Shown: positions 50,498 to 60,362 of the stretch, in pieces
Layout of the letters: every line of letters begins with the position of its first letter
Numbering within the stretch: the first letter of the stretch is position 1
DNA from: an uncultured Kiritimatiellota bacterium
GTDB lineage: Bacteria > Verrucomicrobiota > Kiritimatiellia > RFP12 > UBA1067
DNA: 64,000 nt
Reading direction: 5' to 3'
Assembly: GCA_934667425.1 (NCBI GenBank)
Contig: CAKULV010000009.1
Location: 6,576-70,575 of the forward strand
Position numbers and translations under genes: made by a program
Notes under the pieces: model-generated
What the model was told of the DNA's origin: nothing
Seen by the model: only the letters and a program-made list of their open reading frames with translations
Databases searched by the model: none

Positions 50498-53400
50498 CTA
50501 CTCTTCCGCAATGCGCCACGGATCGCAATTCAGTCCGCAGAGCACCTTCGTGAGCTCAAAGCGCAAGTCGCGGGACGGATCGGGCACAATGAGCACGGCG
50601 GCTATCTCCGCCGTCTCGGTGTTGCTCCAGGAGCGGAACTGTATGCCGTCCGCCGCCGGGTATTCGGCGACGCGAATCACCGGATACGGATACGATGTGC
50701 CGGGATGCCAAGGATAGTCCCACTTGAAGTTGGCCGGCCCGCCAGGACGGCCAAAGCGCGTACGCTTGTAGTTGCATCCGAGGTTGTGCGACGATCCGGC
50801 GTCCGTGGACTTCAGACCCGGCCAGATCATCCTGATGCACTGCGTGTCGTGCAGACCCATTTCGGGGACGGGCCCGTCCGCGTTCATGAAGCGGTTGAGG
50901 TTGAGCACCGCGTATTTTCCGGCAGGCAGCGGATCGAACTTGAACGCGATCTCTGCGCCGTGGTTCGCCCGGGCAAGGCGTCCGCGCACCTGCGGGCTCA
51001 TCGCGTCCGGCTCCATGCGCCTCGCGCCGCCCGTCATCTCCGCGTCCCTGGCTGCGGCAAATCGCACACCCGTCCCCACAAGCACCGCAAGCGTCTTCTC
51101 CGCCCCGCCATCCACAATGGTCGCGGAGCAGAAGCGCGCATCGCCCTTCGAGACATCAGCCGAAAGGGTAAGCTTGCCGCCGGAGAGCGTCGCCCTGAGA
51201 CCTCCCGTCGTCCTCACCGTGGCGGAAGGCGACGCCCCGATAACGTCGAGTGTCGGACGCTTCGCAGGGTCAAAGGCATAGAAAAGCGTTTCCGCGCCAA
51301 GCACCGCGCCGGACGACACCGCCGCCGGAATCGAGATGCGCCCTGCGGGCGCCCTGCCCTGCACCGTAACGCGGGCGCCTACGCCAGAAGTCGCCTTGAG
51401 CGTCAGCCTGTTGCCCCCAGCCATCAGTCTGCCGGGGAATATGCGCGGGTTCAGCTGCACTTCGGTGGACGCGGAAAATTCCGCGACATCGTCGATTGGA
51501 GCCATTACCCGTACGAGATAGGCGTAGCGTGCGCGTACCGCATATCCTGCGGGGGTCGCAAGCGGACGGAACGTCTTGCCGTTATCCGTGGATATCTCGA
51601 TCTCGGCCTTGGTTCCATCGCGCCTGACTGCCGAATATCCCGCCTCCACGATCGGGTATCCGCCGCCGTTCACGCGGTAGCAGAACGAATCCGCACCGGC
51701 ATCGGTGAATGCCGGATTGCCGGCGCCAGGCGCACCGTTGTAGCGTATGAATCCGCTGAGGTACTGCGGGAACGCCCGCTCCGTGCGCTGCAGAAACACC
51801 TTCTCCGTGTCGGCATGGCAAAGTGCGGTGGCGTCAGGACGGTACTGCGACTCGTAGCCGCGATACGGCCCCGTCTTCGACCTTACGACAAGGTCGTTGC
51901 AGTTGCCGTCATTCACCTGCCACACCCGGAAGCTCTCGCCCGGGTTCAGGGTGACGCCGATCTTGGCTACGCAGTCCGGAGTCTGCACCCAGTGTCCACG
52001 GGTCGATTTGCGCGTGAAGCACTCCGGCTCGATCCCAAGGCGCGGGAATATTCCGCACTCGTTGTCCGCCTCATCAAGCCCGGCCGCCGTCTCGTTGTCC
52101 ATGGCGGGGAAGAACTTGCGGAACGACACGTCGTATATGTGGTTCTTGCCGCCGTAGAAGACCTGCTGGAAGCTGTGCCCGTATCCCCCGGTCTGGACTG
52201 CCGGACACTTCGCCACAGCGACGAACAGGTTCGCCGCCAGGTTGTTTAGCGGGCCGCACTCGAAGCCGCAATAGCCGTTGAACATGTACATCGCGTTGTA
52301 TTCGACATCGCGAGGCTTGTCGCTCCCCGGCTGGAACATTGCCGTATGGTTCATGAAGTAGTCCATCGACGACAGCACAAAGCCGAACAGCCTGTCGGCC
52401 CTCTCGCGCTCCGGCAGCGCGTCAAGGCGCAGGGTGTCCGCAAGATCCCCGTAGCTGCGGGGATCCACATCCCCGGCGTTGAGGACGATCGGATACTCCA
52501 GCGGCGTCCCCGATTCGTTCGATATCTCCACGAAATCCGTCGTGACCTTTTCGGGGCAGTCAAACTCGAACGCCTCGCCGGGCTTTAGAAGCACAACCTT
52601 CCTGAATGGACGCCTTGCCGCCTCGAAGTCTGCGGCGGTCGGGAGGTTCGGGTAGTTGTCGCCGTTCAGCGCCACCGCAGGGTCGTTCTCCGGCAGGATT
52701 CCCTTCGGCCAGTAAGGCACGGTTTTCCCGCCAATGCGGAGGTCACGCGCCTCGCGCCCGGCGCCGAGCGACCTGGTCGTGCCGGGTATCCACCCGATGC
52801 CTCCGCCCGATACTCCGTCGAAGCTGTCGTCAAAGGAGAACAGGGCCCGCGTATCCACATCCACGCCGAACGACTTTGCGGGTTTGAAGTCGCCGCCGTA
52901 GCGCTTGCCCGTGGAAACGCGCAGAAGGTCTGCCGCTCCTTCGAAGAAGGGCCTCGTCGGATCGATGCGCTCAAGCTTCCTTGCGCTCAGCCAGTTGGAC
53001 CCGAGGTAGAACTCCAGCCCCCCCTCGTCGTTAGGATACTTGATCTCCCGGTCTGCAAGATCCAACGCCTTCAGCTTCGGCACCGGAAGCTTCAGTGCGC
53101 TCCGCCCGTCCACGAAGACCTCGGCCACATCGCCAGGCGCCCACTGCATCGCAAGATGGCACCACCTGCCCTCCGGTAGCTTCACGGCCGCAGAGCCTTT
53201 GTACACCGTATTGAACCGATCCCTGAGCACTACATCCACCTTGCCCGGCTGCGGACGGTACGACAGCTCGAGCATGGCGCCCTTCCCGCCGATGCACATG
53301 TGGGCACGATAGCTCTGGTAGCACTGGAAGAGTATGATCGGGCGGCACTTCGTCTCTCCTTTGTCCGTGTATGTCGTGGGCTTCCAGTCGCTCTTTAGCC

Positions 53401-56400
53401 ACGATTCCACCGTTCCGGCCCCGGCCGGGAAGAATATCCGGCGCTCATCGCGCAGCTGCACCGACTCTGCCCAGCTCGCCTGCGAGCGCGTCTGGTACCA
53501 GAACGCCTTCTCGTCCGAACCGCCAAGGCGGATGGCGAGATCGCCGGCTTCGCCGGAGACTCCGGCGGCGAAATTCGATTCGTCGTATTTCGGGAACGGC
53601 AGGAACTCCGCCGCGCGCAAAACCAGCGATTTCATCCGAAGGCACGGCATCTTCCCGTTCGCGTCTGCGTTCGGCATCCCGTAGAGGTCGTACGGCTTGG
53701 ACGACGCACCGATCTTCAGGAACAGCCGAACCGTCTTGGCTTCGGTGTGGATGCGTCCGCGCTCTACGAATCTGAAATCGCCGCTCGACGGGAACATCAG
53801 TCCCGTCCAGCGACTGTCGACCACAGACTCCGGCAGCGTTTTCCCTTCCGCGTCAAGCTGCTGGACGCGCAACATGAGCCGGCAGCTCGCCGGGGCCTCG
53901 TTTTCCAGTTCAGTCTCGAATCTCACGGAGCGCCCCGTGAGCCCAGGCGGCACGGCGATGTCGTACGTCGCCTCCGGCTCGCCCGGCGAACGGGCGGCGA
54001 ACGTGAGCGCACCTCCATCCGCCTTGTCGATCTTCATCCTCGGGGTCGCGCTCCACTTTGCGGTGGACGCCAAGGCCCCGGCAAAGAGATTGTCGGTTCT
54101 GTCTGGATCGGCAACGGCGAGCGGCGCCTTCGAATCCGCCCTGCACACAAGCCCCGTAGTCCCCTGCGGCACCTTGAAGCGCAGGAACACGCATCCGTCC
54201 GTGCGCCCGGGAAGCGCCGTAACTTTCAACGGCGTTCTCCCTTTCCTGGAAAGCGCGCTGACCGCGAACCCGGAGCCGGGCGTCACCCCGGCGCGTGACA
54301 CGAGCTTGTTGGTCGACACCTCAACCTCGTACGGGAGCGTCACGTCCCAACGACTGTTCCACTCCAGGGCGAACTCCGGGGACGACCTGCCGCCCACCGC
54401 AGACTTGGCGCGTTTCTGCGTCTTCGCTGGAAAGGCAACGCATGTCCAGCACGTTGAGCTGTCCCAGGGGTATACGGACATCTGGAGCAGAGCCGTCTCC
54501 TCGCCAGACTGGCTCGGATACTTCACGATCAGGCGGTTGCGCCCCGGTCTGGCGGGTATGTTCGCTGTCAAAGACTTCAGCGGCAACCGCTCGCCGTTTA
54601 GGAAAGCGACGGCCCGCCGCGTCCAGTTCGGAGCCGTGCACCGCAATATGGTCACTGCATTGCTCGGCACGTCGAACTGCACAGCAGCCACCTCGTACGC
54701 CCGGTTCGCCCGTATGAGCCCCTGCTCATTTTCCGTGTACTGGCGCCGGCGCGGGGATGCATTGTACCATGCCGCCCCGGGGAAGGCGACGCACTCCCAC
54801 CGATGACCGCCAAGGGCAGGCAATGCGCCTGTTCCGGCCGACGCGTCCAGCAACGTCGCTTCATCGGCGTCAAGCGCGTCCATAGGCCCGGCATGCCGGA
54901 CGGCATCCACAAGGTTCGGCGCGACCTTCGCGTCGGGCGTCTCTGCGGTGGCCCACAGGCGCCTGCGCGTGCCGCCAAGAGTGAAGTCCACGGAAGCCGC
55001 ATACGGCGACGCGCCTACGGGACGCGGAAGGTAGTGCGATCCGGCTCCGCACGAAAGCACTCGCGCTACAGTCTCGCCCGGCGCCACCCGGCCGATCCTG
55101 AACGTCTGCCGCCGCGTCATCCACTGCGGCGCAAGGTGCGCCACGCACCAGACATTCTCGATCGGCGCCTTGCCCCTGTTCGTGAACGAGACCCTGACCG
55201 TGCCGGACTTCAAGTCCGGCACAACCGAAAGGGACGCATCCGTAGACTTCCGCGACACCTCGCGCACGTCGTCTGCGATCCACGCGCCCGGCAAGGCGCA
55301 ACCGAGATCCGCAAGCATCTGCACTACACGGCGCGAATACATCGCGCTGTACGATTTCTCAAGCGCCGCCTGAGGCGTCACGCACGGAGCGACGTTGCGC
55401 CCGGTCTTCACCTCCTCCGCGATCCTCGCGCCGAGAACCGTCCGGCACATCGCGTTCGCGGACATTCCCTCGAGGTCCGCAAGGTCGAAAGACGGCGCGT
55501 CCCGCCGCCCATCTTGCGCGGCCTCGTACTGGCGCACCTGCGGCGGCAATCCAAGGACTTCCCTCAGAGCGGACGGGTCTTCGCGGACATCCTTTACGTC
55601 AAGCTCCGGCGCGTTTGTCGCGCCTACGGGCTTGTGGCGCAGCCTGCCGACGCGGATGTTCTCCGCAAAGAGCCTCCTCGGCGGCAGTTCGGCATCTCCT
55701 CGCACCTTCACCGCATACCCGGCCTCGCCGCACACTACGTTGCGCACAAAGATGTTCGATATCGCGGTCGGCCACGTCTTCTCGGCCTTTTTCGTAAGCT
55801 CCTTCACGGGGTTGCCGTCGTAGTACATCTCGGTCTCGAACACGGCCTGGCTCGCGGACACGCCCTTTACGTTCTCCATCCACACGTTCTCCACGAACGC
55901 CCCGCGCTTGGAGTTCGTCTTCACGTAGAGGAATCGCCAGCACTCCGCCTCTACGGTGCAGTCCGTCATGTAGATGTTCCGGATGCCGCCCGAGACTTCG
56001 CTTCCGATTGCGAGGAGCGTATGCCCATGAACCGCACGGCAATTGCGGATCACCACGTTCTGCGTGGGGATGTTGCGCTTGCGTCCCGACTCGTTGAACC
56101 CGCTCTTGATCGTATACGTGTCGTCCGTCTGGTCGAGCGAGCAGTTCTCTATCAACGCCCGGTTGCACGACTCGAGGTCGAGTCCGTCGGTGTTCGGTCC
56201 GGTGCAGACCGAATCGACGCCACGCATCACTATGTCCTCGCACACGCGGAAGTGCATCGTCCACGCGGGCGAGCCACGCACCTTCACGCCCTCAACGCGC
56301 ACGTTCTTGCACCGCTCGAAGTGCATCACCTGCGGACGGGGGAAGCCCCTCTGCGGGTTGATCATGAAATTGTCATGCCAGTACGCCACATCGCTCAGGA

Positions 56401-56875
56401 TTGTGCCGTCGCCCATCACCGCGACATTCGTGCAGGAATTCGCCCCGATGAGGGCCTGGTGCGTCATCGTTGGCCTCCCGCTCGGCTGGAGCGGCGCGCG
56501 CATCACTATTACCGGATCGTCGGGGAAATGGAGCGTCGCCCCCTTCTCCACGACAAGCGCGACGTTGCCCTTGAGCCGGAACGCGCCCGAAAGCCATTCG
56601 CCGGGCGGCAGGACGACGCGTCCGCCGCCGGATTTCGCGGCGGCGTCGATGGCCGCCTCGATCGCCTCGGTGACGGGCTTTCCGTCCTCCTTCGCCCCAT
56701 ATGCGGTAATGGGGAAGTCTCGCGCAGGCGGCGTCCATTCCGACACCGTAAGCGGGAAAGGCGCGCCCTCGACGACGAGAGGCTTCACCTCGGCACGGAC
56801 GCCAGAGGCCGCCATGCATAGGCAGGCGGACAGGAACAGGAAGCCAAAATACATCAGCGAATCTCTGCGAAGCAT
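50498..56875 (-). CDS. Giant secreted multidomain protein: GH28 - beta domains - concanavalin-like - transglutaminase-like
   Basis: The product has 2125 residues from the ATG at 56875, preceded by AGGAG; ATGs at 56893 and 56887 are alternatives. The signal peptide is MYFGFLFLSACLCMAASGVRA. Residues about 45-430 are a GH28 beta-helix: GPNTDGLDLE (D230), DQTDDTYTIKSG (D251, D252), GHTLLAIGSE (H285) and YVKTN (K319). Beta domains follow. About 1139-1324 is a concanavalin/LamG-like fold (GTVESWLKSDWK, GRWCHLAMQWAPGDVAEVFVDG). At 1500-1610 a transglutaminase-like core shows Cys1540 (FECGPLNN), His1567 (GYGHSFQQ) and Asp1582 (HIYDVSF). More beta domains end it. The GH28 call is firm; the other domain calls are inference from motifs. 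Confidence 0.8.
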   Translation of the reverse strand: MLRRDSLMYFGFLFLSACLCMAASGVRAEVKPLVVEGAPFPLTVSEWTPPARDFPITAYGAKEDGKPVTEAIEAAIDAAAKSGGGRVVLPPGEWLSGAFRLKGNVALVVEKGATLHFPDDPVIVMRAPLQPSGRPTMTHQALIGANSCTNVAVMGDGTILSDVAYWHDNFMINPQRGFPRPQVMHFERCKNVRVEGVKVRGSPAWTMHFRVCEDIVMRGVDSVCTGPNTDGLDLESCNRALIENCSLDQTDDTYTIKSGFNESGRKRNIPTQNVVIRNCRAVHGHTLLAIGSEVSGGIRNIYMTDCTVEAECWRFLYVKTNSKRGAFVENVWMENVKGVSASQAVFETEMYYDGNPVKELTKKAEKTWPTAISNIFVRNVVCGEAGYAVKVRGDAELPPRRLFAENIRVGRLRHKPVGATNAPELDVKDVREDPSALREVLGLPPQVRQYEAAQDGRRDAPSFDLADLEGMSANAMCRTVLGARIAEEVKTGRNVAPCVTPQAALEKSYSAMYSRRVVQMLADLGCALPGAWIADDVREVSRKSTDASLSVVPDLKSGTVRVSFTNRGKAPIENVWCVAHLAPQWMTRRQTFRIGRVAPGETVARVLSCGAGSHYLPRPVGASPYAASVDFTLGGTRRRLWATAETPDAKVAPNLVDAVRHAGPMDALDADEATLLDASAGTGALPALGGHRWECVAFPGAAWYNASPRRRQYTENEQGLIRANRAYEVAAVQFDVPSNAVTILRCTAPNWTRRAVAFLNGERLPLKSLTANIPARPGRNRLIVKYPSQSGEETALLQMSVYPWDSSTCWTCVAFPAKTQKRAKSAVGGRSSPEFALEWNSRWDVTLPYEVEVSTNKLVSRAGVTPGSGFAVSALSRKGRTPLKVTALPGRTDGCVFLRFKVPQGTTGLVCRADSKAPLAVADPDRTDNLFAGALASTAKWSATPRMKIDKADGGALTFAARSPGEPEATYDIAVPPGLTGRSVRFETELENEAPASCRLMLRVQQLDAEGKTLPESVVDSRWTGLMFPSSGDFRFVERGRIHTEAKTVRLFLKIGASSKPYDLYGMPNADANGKMPCLRMKSLVLRAAEFLPFPKYDESNFAAGVSGEAGDLAIRLGGSDEKAFWYQTRSQASWAESVQLRDERRIFFPAGAGTVESWLKSDWKPTTYTDKGETKCRPIILFQCYQSYRAHMCIGGKGAMLELSYRPQPGKVDVVLRDRFNTVYKGSAAVKLPEGRWCHLAMQWAPGDVAEVFVDGRSALKLPVPKLKALDLADREIKYPNDEGGLEFYLGSNWLSARKLERIDPTRPFFEGAADLLRVSTGKRYGGDFKPAKSFGVDVDTRALFSFDDSFDGVSGGGIGWIPGTTRSLGAGREARDLRIGGKTVPYWPKGILPENDPAVALNGDNYPNLPTAADFEAARRPFRKVVLLKPGEAFEFDCPEKVTTDFVEISNESGTPLEYPIVLNAGDVDPRSYGDLADTLRLDALPERERADRLFGFVLSSMDYFMNHTAMFQPGSDKPRDVEYNAMYMFNGYCGFECGPLNNLAANLFVAVAKCPAVQTGGYGHSFQQVFYGGKNHIYDVSFRKFFPAMDNETAAGLDEADNECGIFPRLGIEPECFTRKSTRGHWVQTPDCVAKIGVTLNPGESFRVWQVNDGNCNDLVVRSKTGPYRGYESQYRPDATALCHADTEKVFLQRTERAFPQYLSGFIRYNGAPGAGNPAFTDAGADSFCYRVNGGGYPIVEAGYSAVRRDGTKAEIEISTDNGKTFRPLATPAGYAVRARYAYLVRVMAPIDDVAEFSASTEVQLNPRIFPGRLMAGGNRLTLKATSGVGARVTVQGRAPAGRISIPAAVSSGAVLGAETLFYAFDPAKRPTLDVIGASPSATVRTTGGLRATLSGGKLTLSADVSKGDARFCSATIVDGGAEKTLAVLVGTGVRFAAARDAEMTGGARRMEPDAMSPQVRGRLARANHGAEIAFKFDPLPAGKYAVLNLNRFMNADGPVPEMGLHDTQCIRMIWPGLKSTDAGSSHNLGCNYKRTRFGRPGGPANFKWDYPWHPGTSYPYPVIRVAEYPAADGIQFRSWSNTETAEIAAVLIVPDPSRDLRFELTKVLCGLNCDPWRIAEE

Positions 56876-56892
56876 AACTCTCCTCATAGGCA

Positions 56893-57160
56893 TTTACGAT
56901 TTTTCGATTTACGATTTACGATTGCATTGGAGGATTTGCGATTTTTCGATTTACGATTGCATTTAGCCATTTATAGATTTAATGATTTACCGTAGCGACG
57001 ACGCCCTCGTCGTCGTGCGGCGATTTCATCGAAATCGCCCTACCAATGCGTTGCGCAAAGCTGATTCGTACAAGATCGGTACCCCAAATACTTAAATCAA
57101 CAAATGACTAAATGCAATCGTAAATCATAAATCGTAAATCGTAAATCTTGAATCATGAAT
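56893..57160. repeat. Compound intergenic inverted-repeat element with heptamer arms and two inner palindromes
   Basis: The element fills the gap between the second PATR gene and the giant GH28 gene. Two 43-nt arms in inverted orientation, 56948-56990 and 57084-57126, match at 36 positions and share the core CTAAATGCAATCGTAAATC. Period-7 AATCGTA-type repeats extend outward from each arm, to 56893 on the left and 57160 on the right. Between them lie a stem GCGACGACG/CGTCGTCGT (56995-57016) and a perfect 9-bp palindrome GGCGATTTC-ATC-GAAATCGCC (57019-57039). Confidence 0.85.
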
Positions 57161-57161
57161 A

Positions 57162-60100
57162 CTACCTAACACTCAACGCCAGACCTGTCGGACGCACGCT
57201 TATCTTGCCGCCATTCGGGAAGTGCGACGCATAGCGCGTGAACGAGGCGCCCGAAGCGGCATTTCCGTACGTACCGGCGGACAGCCTGTTGCCATCGTGA
57301 TCGTATGCGGCGGCAAAGCCCTGGGATGCTCCCGCCGGAATGTCGATCTGCCAGGCATCGCCATCGGCGCCAAGGTGAAGCACGGCGTTCTTGCCGCTGA
57401 AATGGGTGCCGTTGACAAGCCTGAGCGTGCCGCTGCCCTTCACCGTCACGTTCGTGCCGTTGAGCCAAGTCCCCTCCCCGGCGAATTCAAGCGTCCCGGC
57501 GGACACCGCCAGATCTCCGCACGACTCGACAGCGTTCGTGACCGTAAGCGTACCATCGCCACATTGGTGCAGTCCAACCCCGCCCGTGATCTTGCCGGAC
57601 ACGTAGCGGTATCCTTCAGGATCCCCTTCGAGCCATCCCTCGAATATCTCCATCATTGCGGGATATTCGCCGGCCAGTTCGCCCTTCTTCAATACGGCAA
57701 GCTTCCGGCAACGCTGCGTTGTGGAGTGGAGGTCAAGCCTGAAGCTGTTCCCGCGGTTGTTCGCCACGCAGCTATCCACGCTGCCGCCATCGCCGCCTAT
57801 CTGCACGATGCCGTTCGTAATCACATGGTCTACCGCCGTCTCCACGACCATGTCGCCGGAGTTGTACAGGCTGTACCCGAGGCACAGGTAGTTGAACGTG
57901 TTGTTCGGCACCTCGAATATGACGCGCCCCGGCCACGCCGGATTGAACCCGGCCGACTCCTGGCAATCCACGGGCACATTCCGTATGCGAAGCGTGCCGG
58001 GGCCGTACTTGCGGAACGAATGCGAGCCATAGAGACCTCCAGAGAGGATCAGTTCCGAGTCGGACTTGACCTCCACGCCCTGATGCTCCCTAAGGCTGTA
58101 GCGCAGATACCCGGCAAACTCGTTCGTCGTGTTCGGAGCCGTCGTGATTGAGCGTCTTCCGATGGCGCTCTTTACGAGCATGGATTTCTTGACGGTGGCG
58201 TTGTCAAGCCACAGGCCGTTGTTGACAAAAATGGTGTCGTTCACAAGTCCGCCCTGATTCAGGTTTAGGACTATGGAATCAAGGCTGTCATCCCCAGGCT
58301 TGCCAGTGTAGACGCCATCCGGGTTGGAGAGCAGGCCGGACACGCGGACAAGGCTTGCCGTGACGGTGATCGATCCGCCAAAATAGTTCGTTCCTTCGAA
58401 GCGTACGCTGCCCGTGGCGTTTGCGGCCTGCCCCCTGCCGTCCACGAATATGCTGTGGACTCCCATTTCATCGGAGGTTTCGTTCAGCGCATTCCTTATG
58501 ACTAGCGTCTGGTTCGTATCGGCGTGGAACGTAAGCTGGGCGAGCACCCTAATCGGATTGTCTATCACGTAGGTGTGCGCCGTCGCAGCGGCATCGTTTG
58601 TCAGTGCGGAGATGCGCGGGCCGACCGCAATCGGGTGCGCCGGCTCGCTGCGCGAGAGAGTGAAGCCGGCCTCGCCATCCGCCGCCCTGAACAGCATCTC
58701 ATGCACTGCGACATCGGAATCGACGGTCGCCGCCGCCCCGGACTTCGCGAACACGGCGGCAAACGTACCGTACTTTAGGTCGACCTGCGGATCGTCCCAG
58801 TTGCCGGCGTCCGCAAGCGATGCGGACTTGGCTCCAGTCCAGGCGACCTGGCTGGCCTCGCCACCAGAGACGACGATCGAGCCACCCTTCAGGCTCGGCA
58901 GCGTCTCCGGCGTAAAGCATCCAATGGCGTATGTCCGGCCGTTCACGGTGAGGGACTTCACACTCAAGCCAGAGCCTTCCGGAAGAGACAGGCTCGCATT
59001 CTCCCCTATCGTGACGGTCTCAAGCGCAGACGTGAACGGGTTGACGGAAGCCTGCGACGCATCGAAGCTGCCGTTGACGGTCAATTCACGCACAGATGCC
59101 AGCGCGGGCTGCGCATTCGTTGAATTGCAAAGGAACGCCGCGCCGGAAGCGACCGTGACGGAGCGCGTTCCGCTGAACCGGGCCTTGCCCTTGATCTCAA
59201 TGGTTCCGGCGCAGATCTCCGTCTTCCCCCTGAAGTTGCTGTCGTTGTGTTCGAACGTCTGCCTGAACGAACTGAAGTCTTTCGCGTCCAGCACAAGCGA
59301 CATCGCACCCCTCAGCGGCGCATACGTCGTGAGGTCTTCCGCCCCGCCGATGATCGTCAAGGTGGCATCCTTTGAAGAAGTCACGCAATACGTGTTGTCA
59401 TTCTTTCCGACGGAGCCGGACACGCACGCCTTGTCCCAGTGGGAGCCCGAACCGAAGACGTACTGGGAGAGGCCGGAAACGGTCTGGTCCAGTCCTGCCA
59501 TGTCTACATGCGCAAAACCGGGAGTCGGACCCTCTCCCGTAAGCCGCCAGATCAACACTGCCCCTCCAAGCACGTTCGCGGCGCCGCAACGCACCTTGTT
59601 GTGGCATATCACGATCCGGGATATCGAGTTTGCGGGGTTGTTCAGCGCAAGCGTCCCGCCACCCGACCAGGCATCGCCGCCGCTGACGAGACTTGCGGTA
59701 ATCGGCCCGTTCGCGGTCATTGTACCATATAGATTAAGGTAGACATCTCCGACATCAAGCTTTCCCTCGAACACGGTGGAAGGTCCGCCGTTCCCCGGGC
59801 TACCGATGTTGACCGGGTTGTGCCTCAGGCGGAAGGAGCGCGTTCCTGTCACATCTCCGGAAAGACGGGTGCTTTCGAAGAACACCACGTTATTCTTCCC
59901 GTCGCCGTTGCCATAGGCGACGCTACCATAGCCGACACCCGCATCGCCCGTGAACGAAAACGGATTGTCAAACGTCACGTATCCATCCGACGAGGCAGGC
60001 GCAACCTTGAAGTTTACGCACGCAGACACGCCCGAGACCGTGACGGCACCCGTCCCGAGGGCATTCTCGGATGCCACGCTCACCGTACCTTCAGATACCG

Positions 60101-60326
60101 CAACGCCGCCGGAGAAGTCGTTGCCGATCCCTGAAAGTGACAGGTCGCCGCCACCGGTCTTCAGTATCGAGCCGGAGCCGGTCACCTTGTCCGCGACCGT
60201 CTCGGTCGCGTCCTTGGGGACGGCATACTCGGTCTCACCCGTCAAGGTAATGTCCGCAACGGCTGCGGACAACGCCATGCACGTGAACGCGGCAAATAGA
60301 TTTTTTTTTTCTTTTACGGTCATCAT
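57162..60326 (-). CDS. Giant PATR (autotransporter-associated beta-strand) surface protein
   Basis: The 1054-residue protein has a signal peptide (NLFAAFTCMALSAAVA, cleavage near residue 24). PATR-type units are visible, e.g. GSILKTGGGDLSLSGIGNDF at about 51-70, followed by SGGVAVSEGTVSVASENALG, and again near the end (GTLEFAGEGTWLNG). The whole protein is Gly/Asn/Thr-rich beta-helix. There is no autotransporter barrel. The end RPTGLALSVR resembles the ends of the other PATR protein and the gene at 46245. Codons 6-9 contain an A10 tract, and the promoter spacer another. AGGAGGG precedes two adjacent ATGs (60326, 60323). It is probably a surface adhesin under on/off control. Confidence 0.8.
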   Translation of the reverse strand: MMTVKEKKNLFAAFTCMALSAAVADITLTGETEYAVPKDATETVADKVTGSGSILKTGGGDLSLSGIGNDFSGGVAVSEGTVSVASENALGTGAVTVSGVSACVNFKVAPASSDGYVTFDNPFSFTGDAGVGYGSVAYGNGDGKNNVVFFESTRLSGDVTGTRSFRLRHNPVNIGSPGNGGPSTVFEGKLDVGDVYLNLYGTMTANGPITASLVSGGDAWSGGGTLALNNPANSISRIVICHNKVRCGAANVLGGAVLIWRLTGEGPTPGFAHVDMAGLDQTVSGLSQYVFGSGSHWDKACVSGSVGKNDNTYCVTSSKDATLTIIGGAEDLTTYAPLRGAMSLVLDAKDFSSFRQTFEHNDSNFRGKTEICAGTIEIKGKARFSGTRSVTVASGAAFLCNSTNAQPALASVRELTVNGSFDASQASVNPFTSALETVTIGENASLSLPEGSGLSVKSLTVNGRTYAIGCFTPETLPSLKGGSIVVSGGEASQVAWTGAKSASLADAGNWDDPQVDLKYGTFAAVFAKSGAAATVDSDVAVHEMLFRAADGEAGFTLSRSEPAHPIAVGPRISALTNDAAATAHTYVIDNPIRVLAQLTFHADTNQTLVIRNALNETSDEMGVHSIFVDGRGQAANATGSVRFEGTNYFGGSITVTASLVRVSGLLSNPDGVYTGKPGDDSLDSIVLNLNQGGLVNDTIFVNNGLWLDNATVKKSMLVKSAIGRRSITTAPNTTNEFAGYLRYSLREHQGVEVKSDSELILSGGLYGSHSFRKYGPGTLRIRNVPVDCQESAGFNPAWPGRVIFEVPNNTFNYLCLGYSLYNSGDMVVETAVDHVITNGIVQIGGDGGSVDSCVANNRGNSFRLDLHSTTQRCRKLAVLKKGELAGEYPAMMEIFEGWLEGDPEGYRYVSGKITGGVGLHQCGDGTLTVTNAVESCGDLAVSAGTLEFAGEGTWLNGTNVTVKGSGTLRLVNGTHFSGKNAVLHLGADGDAWQIDIPAGASQGFAAAYDHDGNRLSAGTYGNAASGASFTRYASHFPNGGKISVRPTGLALSVR
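60301..60310. repeat. A10 tract (minus strand) within codons 6-9 of the PATR gene
   Basis: Ten A residues in the coding strand encode part of KEKKN just before the signal-peptide hydrophobic core. Gain or loss of one base would frameshift the protein at residue 9. Confidence 0.9.
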
Positions 60327-60362
60327 GTCCTCTTCCCTCCTATTGCGTCTTGAAATGCGGCA

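Noticed and set aside
54803..56821. A 672-codon plus-strand frame
   Set aside because: It mirrors the GH28 part of the giant protein, whose catalytic motifs show the minus strand is coding. The plus product is Arg/His-rich without features.
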